A stretch of DNA of 64,000 bases from Ditylenchus dipsaci (lineage: Eukaryota > Nematoda > Chromadorea > Rhabditida > Anguinidae): NCBI GenBank assembly GCA_004194705.1, contig SADC01001227.1, positions 3,621,768 to 3,685,767 of the forward strand, in the 5' to 3' direction. Shown here one piece after another: positions 57,996-64,000 of this stretch (the stretch's first letter is position 1; every line of letters starts with the position of its first letter). Made by a program: the position numbers and the translations under genes. The notes under the pieces were generated by a model, which did not search any database, was not told the origin of the DNA, and was given only the letters and a program-made list of their open reading frames with translations.

Positions 57996-59253
57996 CCGTA
58001 TTTCCTCTAATATAACCGCCGGTGGGTTTATTTTTCAAACCCCTTCTGAGGGGTGGTTTATTAGAGTCATTTTGAGATTTTTGTGGCTTCAACCAAAATC
58101 CAAAAGCGGAATCGGTAGAGCTTGTGGGAACTAAGAAAACGCAAAAAACAGCTTTGCAGAATATTTACTCTGTTCCAAGATACGGGAGCAGGACGTTTCG
58201 CCCCCAGGACAGTTCGCCCCCGGGGCCGTTTCGCCCCGACCGTTTCGCCCCGGCCGTTTCGCCCCCGCCGTTTCGCCCCCAGGCCGTTTCGCCCCCGGGT
58301 TGCTTCAATGTAAAAAGTATGGTAAAGGGACGTTTCACCTACTTTACGCATATGCGTAAAGTAGGTGAAACGTTTAAAAACAACAGGGGGGACCAAGGCA
58401 GTTTTTTTTACGTTTTTTCGAAAATTTTTAGATTGATTTTACAAAAGTCACGCAGCCTATCACATGAGTCACACATCCTATCACACAGCCAATTGTTTCA
58501 AAAACAGGTTTAAGCATTTCGAAGGGTCAGCCCTTATCCCGGACCATGTACCCCAAAGGGTCAGCCCTTATCCCGGACCATACCCCCAATGGGGCTTCCT
58601 ATTGAATTAGGGTGCCTGCCGAAGGCAGGCAGGTAAAACCCAAAAGTTGTATCAATACTGATTTGATACAATACGATTTCGGTGTTTGGGGTGATTGTGG
58701 GTGGTTTGAGATGGTTCGGACACAATCTAAAAATTTTCGAAAAAAACGTAAAAAAACTGCCTTGGTCCCCCTTTTGTTTTGAACGTTTCACCTACTTTAC
58801 GCATATGTGTAAAGTAGGTGAAATTGTCGTCCACCACGGCTTGCTGTTCATAATCTTCTTCGCTTGAATATCCTCCGAGAGCTTCTAGCATGCTTCGAGC
58901 GTCCATATCTAAAAAAGAATCAAAACAAAATGAATAATGTAATAAGAAACAAATAATGTAATCAACAAACATAACAAGTTGCGAAAAAGTACAAAATGAA
59001 AAATATGAGCGCAGAAAATTTACGACGAGAGCAAAAGAAAACTTTGAAAAACTCGCAGTCCGGGGCGAAACGGCATGGGGCGAAACGGCCGGGGCGAAAC
59101 GGCATGGGGGCGAAACGGCCGGGGCGAAACGGCCGGGGGCGAAACGGTCCGGGGCGAAACGGCCGGGGGCGAAACGTCGCGCACCCCCGAGATACAGACA
59201 CTGGAAGTTGAGGGGGTGGGTTTATTAGAGCGGGTGTATTAGAGGAAATACGG
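57996..59253. mobile_element. CCGTATTTCC-family inverted termini enclosing an exon (copy 4)
   Basis: Ends CCGTATTTCCTCTAATATAA and ...TGTATTAGAGGAAATACGG with TA flanks. Both arms carry GGCCGTTTCGCCCC arrays (58195-58305; inverse 59060-59175). A further inverted pair (CACCTACTTTACGCATATGC with a TTTTTACGTTTTTTCGAAAA stretch) spans 58328-58830. Unlike the other copies it contains an exon of a host-like gene at 58824-58908. Confidence 0.75.
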
Positions 59254-59579
59254 TAACTATAATTAAAGGGGACGGGGGCATACTAGATGGTCACTACTAA
59301 TCACTCACTTTTCTGCAGAGGGCAGTCGCGGTCAATGGTGGCTTCAGCAATGAGCATAGAGAACTCATCAGCACCACAAGCCCAGTCTTCGTCCAGAATT
59401 GGCTCTTCAGTTTGGTGGCTCCTGGCAGGCCCACCTGAAGCACAGCTAACTAAGCTATAGAACAGCACCAGAAGAAGGGCTGGCTGGGGTTCATTGCAGT
59501 GAATGGAACAATAGAAGTGGTGGTTAATCATTTCAAGCAGCCTTGTTAATTGTGCTGGTGGTGGTTGATTTTCAGTCAT
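58824..59579 (-). CDS. Two-exon gene fragment, unknown protein
   Basis: Exon 1 (59579-59309) begins MTENQPPPAQLTRLLEMINH, includes a hydrophobic stretch ALLLVLFYSLVSC, and ends in acidic sequence near a good donor (AAAA/GTGAGT). Exon 2 starts at 58908 after TTTTTTAG and continues in frame with NMDARSMLEALGGYSSEEDY, EQQAVVDD, before running into a palindromic repeat at about 58824; a donor there is not obvious. The 400-base intron contains the right terminus of the CCGTATTTCC element. Family not recognised. Possible downstream exons are not identified, so the gene may be truncated. Confidence 0.45.
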
Positions 59580-59604
59580 AGACGTTCAATTAAAGCAACA
59601 TTAC

Positions 59605-59919
59605 GTGGGAGAAAGAGAAATATCAGTAACAGCTGCAAGCTATATGCGCAAACTATTGATTGTTAAAGACAAAATACACACTAACAACGGAACCGTTCAA
59701 ACTGTCTCCTGCGAATTATCCATATTTTTAATCGCTCTAAGCATTTTTCTTTGTTTTTGGTGCGGTGAAGACGAAAAACAGGCGTATAACCTCTTGGGTT
59801 TAATCACAAAAATGTTATTTTCGTATGCCTTGTTCCCCCAAGCTAATTTTTTACGGTGTGGAATCTTGAAAAAGTCAGCTTGGGAGACCAAGTCATCAAA
59901 AAAATACTTTTTTGGTTGA
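59605..59919 (+). CDS. Uncertain ORF, one hydrophobic segment
   Basis: 104 codons starting MGEREISVTAASYMRKLLIV with a hydrophobic stretch LSIFLIALSIFLCFWCG. Divergent from the minus-strand gene starting at 59579. No recognised domain, codon signal or splice context to support it; it may be chance. Confidence 0.2.
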   Translation: MGEREISVTAASYMRKLLIVKDKIHTNNGTVQTVSCELSIFLIALSIFLCFWCGEDEKQAYNLLGLITKMLFSYALFPQANFLRCGILKKSAWETKSSKKYFFG

Positions 59920-60715
59920 GCTCAGGGGTATCTATACGCTTGTTTTTGTCTTCAACGTATCGAAAAACATAAAAAATATGAATAGAAACTTGAAATATTG
60001 AGGGCTTGAAGGAAACAATTCGAAGGAAACAATGCGAATTAAATCACCGAAATCAGACCACCTACCTTCACCACCGTTTTCAGCATCTACTCTCAATTTA
60101 CACCTTCAACTGTTGCAACAGTTCCATTTAAAATTTCTACGTACAACTATTAAAAATTTCACTTCCGACTGTTGCAAAACTTTCTACTTTCAACTGTTGC
60201 AGTAGGTCCCAGATCGCCAAAAAAAAAGAATTACGAAAAAATTGGTAATCGGGGCTAAAAAAACAGAACTGATACAGTTATCAGAAAAGAATGAAAAAAA
60301 GTTTCATAACCGAGTGATCTGGGTCGGTTCAGGGTGTTTTGGTTCAGTCGGTTCAGGGTGTTTGGGCTGGTTATGGGTGGGTTTAGGGTTGTCGGGTATC
60401 AGGTATTTTTTTGCCGGATGATACCTGAATTCTAAGCTCTAGAAATTCGAAATTTACTAATAAATTTTTAATTATTCTAGAGACAACAAATATATAATTC
60501 CTGCTACTTCATATTCTTTAGTTATTTGGCTAATTTCAGTGCGTAGTCGTTTAGTAACTTTTAGGTAAAATTACCAAAAGTTACTAAAGGCCTTACCATA
60601 ACGCCAAGGATTTGAAAATTCAAAATTCATTATTGTTTTATGCCTGGTCGGCTGTGTTCTCTTCCTTTTCTTTCTCTCGATTTATATGTAAAAAATTTTT
60701 GGTTTATATTTACGG

Positions 60716-60780
60716 ATATAGCCAACCCTCGATTTAACGGCACCCCTAGGGACTGGCCCTGGGGTGCCGTTAACCCCTTT
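60716..60780. repeat. pogo-like MITE fragment
   Basis: CCAACCCTCGATTTAACGGC, ACCCCTAGGGACTGGCCC and the inverse GGGGTGCCGTTAACC have the layout of the pogo-like MITEs (TIR, 'GGGACTGGCCC', inverted repeat unit). The right terminus is missing. Confidence 0.45.
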
Positions 60781-60928
60781 TTTCCACGGTATGAAAATTA
60801 ACCTAAAAATTTCAAAATTTTTTTTTCTTGGGAAACATCATATACAGGGGTAAAAGTACCGGTTTTATTATAAAAATGTGTCAAAAATAGCATTTGATAA
60901 AGAAAAAAATGAGATTTTGCTATTTTCG

Positions 60929-61250
60929 TTAGTTTTTCACGTGGAATTCTTCGAAGCAAGGTACAGGATGCAGGCCTACATTACATTTTTCGCATTTCTT
61001 GTTAGTTCTCCCATCACAAACCCCGCAGTGAAGAGATAAGTCTGTTGTGGCAATCCAATGATTGTACCCGTCAAGCTGCACACTCTCATTTACTCGCTTA
61101 GAAGTTAGTTGTTTATCTTGGGATGACCTTCGGTCGGGTCCTGTGGGTGGACTTCCATATGTTTGCATATAGGAGGTGGCAACATAGCGGCGCAACGGGT
61201 GGTAGTCCCACTTAGGGTGGAATTTTCTATACAACTGCCAGGCATTGTGC
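60929..61250 (-). pseudogene. piggyBac-type transposase, C-terminal exon
   Basis: After acceptor TTACCTCCCAG at 61250 the frame reads HNAWQLYRKFHPKWDYHPLR and ends with the Cys-rich domain CGVCDGRTNKKCEKCNVGLH then PCFEEFHVKN and stop. N-A-W...Y followed by a C-terminal C-x2-C...C-x2-C...H-x-x-C-F-x-x-(Y/F)-H cluster is characteristic of piggyBac/PGBD transposases, where it binds the element's ends. The catalytic DDD region should lie upstream on this strand but I do not see it. A possible acidic N-terminal piece (PPEAQDSDEEAMEVEK) is at about 61690-61610. Most likely a decayed copy. Confidence 0.75.
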
Positions 61251-61919
61251 CTGGGAGGTAAGCAATGTGGAGGTAAGCAAGATGACAGAGACAAACCTTT
61301 AGTTCAGATAACTCAATATCACTGCCACCATATGAGTTAGTCTCCTGCAACAAATGGTCCATACTTCTTCGTCAAAAATAACTCGATATCGACTGGATCT
61401 ATCTCTGGATCCAGGGAGTTGCCCGGTATTCACTGTACTCAGGGAACTGAGGTAAATTTCTTTGTTGTGCCCACTCCCTGGACTTCGAATAGCCGGCTAG
61501 CGTGTCTGGATCTAAATTTCTGTTCTGTAATTCTAATACACAATTACTGCAAAATACCTTGTGCAGGCACAACTTTCACTACTACTACTCCTCATCAATC
61601 AATCTACTTCTCAACCTCCATGGCTTCCTCATCAGAGTCCTGTGCTTCCGGAGGGATCGCAACAATCTCCATTTGTTCCACGTCCACATCCACCTAACTC
61701 TAACAAGACTCTAACAAGGATAGACACTCGAAGAGATTGACCAGCTCTCCATATCAGACAAATTTACTTTAGCAAAAATAATATATTTGTCGACAAGTGT
61801 GTACAAAATCAAATGATAAAGGGGAAGTGACTTCCTTCCTTCTTTCTTCAAAATAGCCAGCTGTATTTCAAAAGATCTATATCAACTAAGAGAAAAAAGA
61901 AGCATAAACATATGCTAAT

Positions 61920-62409
61920 GGTATATCATCAACTCGATACAAAATTTGACTCAATACATCAACTCGATACACTGTTTTGTAAAATTTCGTCATAGTCATT
62001 ATGGAGGGGGGGGGGGGGTAAAACTTCGACTCGCTACAATTGTGACTCGCTACACTTTTTGCGACTCGCTACACTTTAACTTTTTTGTCCATTTCACCCA
62101 AAAACATGTACTACATGTTCCCCTATCCCTTGCAATGTGGAGTGTGCTGGTCTTGGCCGCGAAGCGGCCAACAATTGGTCTCGTACAACAATCTGTACCC
62201 ACATAACAATAGAAAATTCAATCTGTAGCGAGTCGCAATTGTAGCGAGTTGCAGTAGCGAGTCACAATTTGTAGCGAGTCGCAGTAGCGAGTCACAATTT
62301 GTAGCGAGTCGCAGGTCGTTCGGAGGGGATGTATCGAGTTGATGTATCGAGTCGATAGTGTATCGAGTTGATGTATCGAGTCAAATGTGTATCGAGTTGA
62401 TAGGCGTCC
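61920..62409. mobile_element. MULE-like element with TATCGAGTTGATG and GTAGCGAGTCGCA arrays, TSD TATGCTAAT
   Basis: 490 bp, ends GGTATATCATCAACTCGATAC-like and GTATCGAGTTGATAGGCGTCC-like, flanked by a perfect 9-bp direct repeat TATGCTAAT. Each terminus has two stacked arrays: outer ATCAACTCGATACA and inner GACTCGCTACA units, in the same order as the two-layer termini of the MULE at 6.41 kb. Interior short and non-coding. Confidence 0.88.
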
Positions 62410-62922
62410 TATGCTAATAGGATGACTCATAACTCTTCTTTCTACTGATAAAACACTATTTTTGATATCATTTTTACAACAAACCAATAATTTTACCCCT
62501 ATATAATTAGCCGCTAATTTCAATGCTTAATTTGCTGAATTCTCAAAAACCGGCTCGAGACGCAATTCTCTACTATATCACATAATAAAAGCACACTCAG
62601 CTCTATCAATTGCAGAAAAAATGAGCGTGGCACATCGACTCTAGCTCGAGAAAAGTTAAAAAGCAACAAAAAAATAGTGTGACTTAATTAGTCCAAATAC
62701 TATATAAAGATAGTTGGCTTCAATGGGGGTCGGATGTCGCAATGTTGAGGTTTTTGAGTAATTCGCGCATGTTTCGACATTACGACATACTTTAGAGAGG
62801 CCTTTTCTCAAAAAAATTAGGAAGAATAAAAGTTAAAATTGGATCAAGGACATTCATCTTTTTGCTTTCAACTTCTACTACCGTTTTCAAACATCTATGG
62901 AGCCGTGCTATCGGGGTATAGA

Positions 62923-63215
62923 CCAGTGTTTTCATAAACGAACACGAAATCAATGCGAAATGAAATCAAAGCAAAATTTCGAAATGAAATGAAAACGAAA
63001 CGAAATGGGGTCTCAAAACGAAATGAAAACGAAATTTCGTTTTCGTTTTCATTTCGTTTTGAAATCGATTTCGTTTTCGTTTTCATTTCATTTTGAAACG
63101 ATTTCGTTTTCGTTTTCGTTTCATTTCATTTTGAAACGATTTCGTTTTCGTTTTCATTTCGCATTGGATTTCGTTTCGTTTTCATTTCGTATTGAATTTC
63201 ATTTTCGGTTTCGCT
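62923..63215. repeat. TTTCGTTTTCGTTTTCATTTC repeat, possible truncated hAT terminus
   Basis: Starts CAGTGTTTTCATAAACGAAC, a hAT-like end, followed by AACGAAATGAAAACG units that switch orientation near 63045 to form a large inverted repeat. A matching right terminus is missing. ORFs on both strands are low-complexity read-through. Confidence 0.55.
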
Positions 63216-63574
63216 TTATATTAGGGTTCTTTCTATAACTTCTGGTATTTTCGCAGGCGATATAATTTCATAACTTGAAACTCATAATTGTTCGCTGGAT
63301 AACTATTAAGCTCTCAATCTCTATATAGTATTCGGGTCTGCTGTGGTCTCTATTTTGAGTAGCCTGGCTGTGCCGGTATAGCATGTTCATGAGAAAAATG
63401 TTATCAGGCAAATTTGTACTAATTTGAAAGCTCTTTTAACGGCTGAGGACCTTTGACTTTCAGATTAAGAAATTGCTGTGAAAATTGTTAGATTTTGCTA
63501 TTTAAAGTGAATATTGGTGTTTTTGTGGAAGTCTCATGAGTGGTACCGTCGTGACCGCTATAAAACTTTATTGA

Positions 63575-63771
63575 GGAGTGTACCAGAAGAGAGGTACCAG
63601 GAGGAGGGTAGACGGGAGGGTAGGCAGGAGTGTGATAGGCAGGAGAGAGCAGACAGAACAGGGGCACACAAGAAAAGGTACTCACAGCGCGGTAAGTGAT
63701 GGATTTCTATTTATATAAGAAAATTATTTTATTAAAATTTAAAGCACGGCAGAGGCGCCAATAGGCGCCTG
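63575..63771. repeat. GTACCAGGAGAG units followed by GC-rich hairpin
   Basis: Several degenerate GAGGTACCAGGAGGAGGGTA units, then 60 bases later the hairpin AGGCGCCAATAGGCGCCT followed by CTTAGTATATAATAAT. Same order as array plus hairpin at 10740-11787. Confidence 0.55.
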
Positions 63772-64000
63772 CTGCCCTTAGTATATAATAATAATTCAAA
63801 CAGTATCCCGATTTGTCTTAAATGCTTAAAACCGTAATTAACCACCCTACCGCAATACATTTCCTTTATAACGTTTATTCAGCCAAAACGACACGAAGCA
63901 ATAAAGACTCATTTCTTGTAACAATAAGAATTTAAATACACTATTAACTGAGAATACAGTAGTTGACAATTGGTTCTGTTACGATGCTTGCCGTTGCAAA

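Noticed and set aside
58124..58513. 129-codon ORF and its overlapping minus-strand partner
   Set aside because: Translation of the GGCCGTTTCGCCCC terminal array in the CCGTATTTCC element; both strands are open because the array has no stops.
62895..63238. Phe/Ser/Arg-rich ORFs on both strands
   Set aside because: Simple-sequence TTTCGTTTTCATTTC repeat, open in both directions.

Overview
The window looks like nuclear DNA from a small-genome animal, most likely a nematode or another ecdysozoan. This is inferred from the sequence, not established. The genes have introns of roughly 46-60 bases ending in TTTTCAG-type acceptors. Their products are typical of animals: calmodulin, an ABCA transporter, ribosomal protein S15, V-ATPase subunit d and a secreted phospholipase-A2-like protein. 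There is no bacterial operon structure and no CRISPR or phage content. The DNA is AT-rich and most of it is transposon-derived.

Genes, left to right: an isolated unknown exon (947-1165, -); calmodulin (4687-5293, -, 4 exons); a MULE transposase inside a transposon (about 8750-10395, -); a tRNA-like gene carried by a palindromic element (15155-15225, -); a small Ala/Pro-rich protein (16048-16428, -, 2 exons); an unknown exon (17209-17495, -); a membrane-anchored Lys/Glu/Pro-rich protein (20182-21421, -, 4 exons); the first three exons of an ABCA-type transporter (25722-27339, -); RPS15 (33552-35296, +, 3 exons); a remnant PIF/Harbinger transposase (44950-45290, +); V-ATPase subunit d (46851-50233, -, 6 exons); the last exon of a phospholipase-A2-like gene (53554-53754, -); a two-exon unknown gene (58824-59579, -); and the C-terminal end of a piggyBac-type transposase (60929-61250, -).

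The remainder is an unusually dense set of cut-and-paste DNA elements, mostly non-autonomous and palindromic, nested up to four or five deep. Many still have readable target-site duplications. These sort them into classes: 8 bp (hAT-like, at least ten elements), 9-10 bp (MULE-like, seven with readable duplications), TTAA (piggyBac-like, nine), TA (mariner/pogo-like and a CCGTATTTCC family) and 3 bp (Harbinger). In many hAT-like and MULE-like elements the inverted termini are arrays of a short motif, about 8-20 bp and different in each family: GGCTCGC, GGATGTGGATGT, GCATTTGGGCACC, ATCGATTGGATAC, GTAGCGAGTCGCA, GACGGCCGG and others. One of these elements, about 6.41-10.74 kb, still encodes a MULE transposase and may be a relative of the source of some of the others.

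Several otherwise well-conserved exons are broken by apparent single-base deletions: three in calmodulin, two in the phospholipase-like exon, and one each in V-ATPase d, ABCA, the Lys-rich gene and the 17.2 kb exon. The most economical reading is residual long-read assembly error in short homopolymers, so reading-frame breaks here should not be taken as pseudogenisation.
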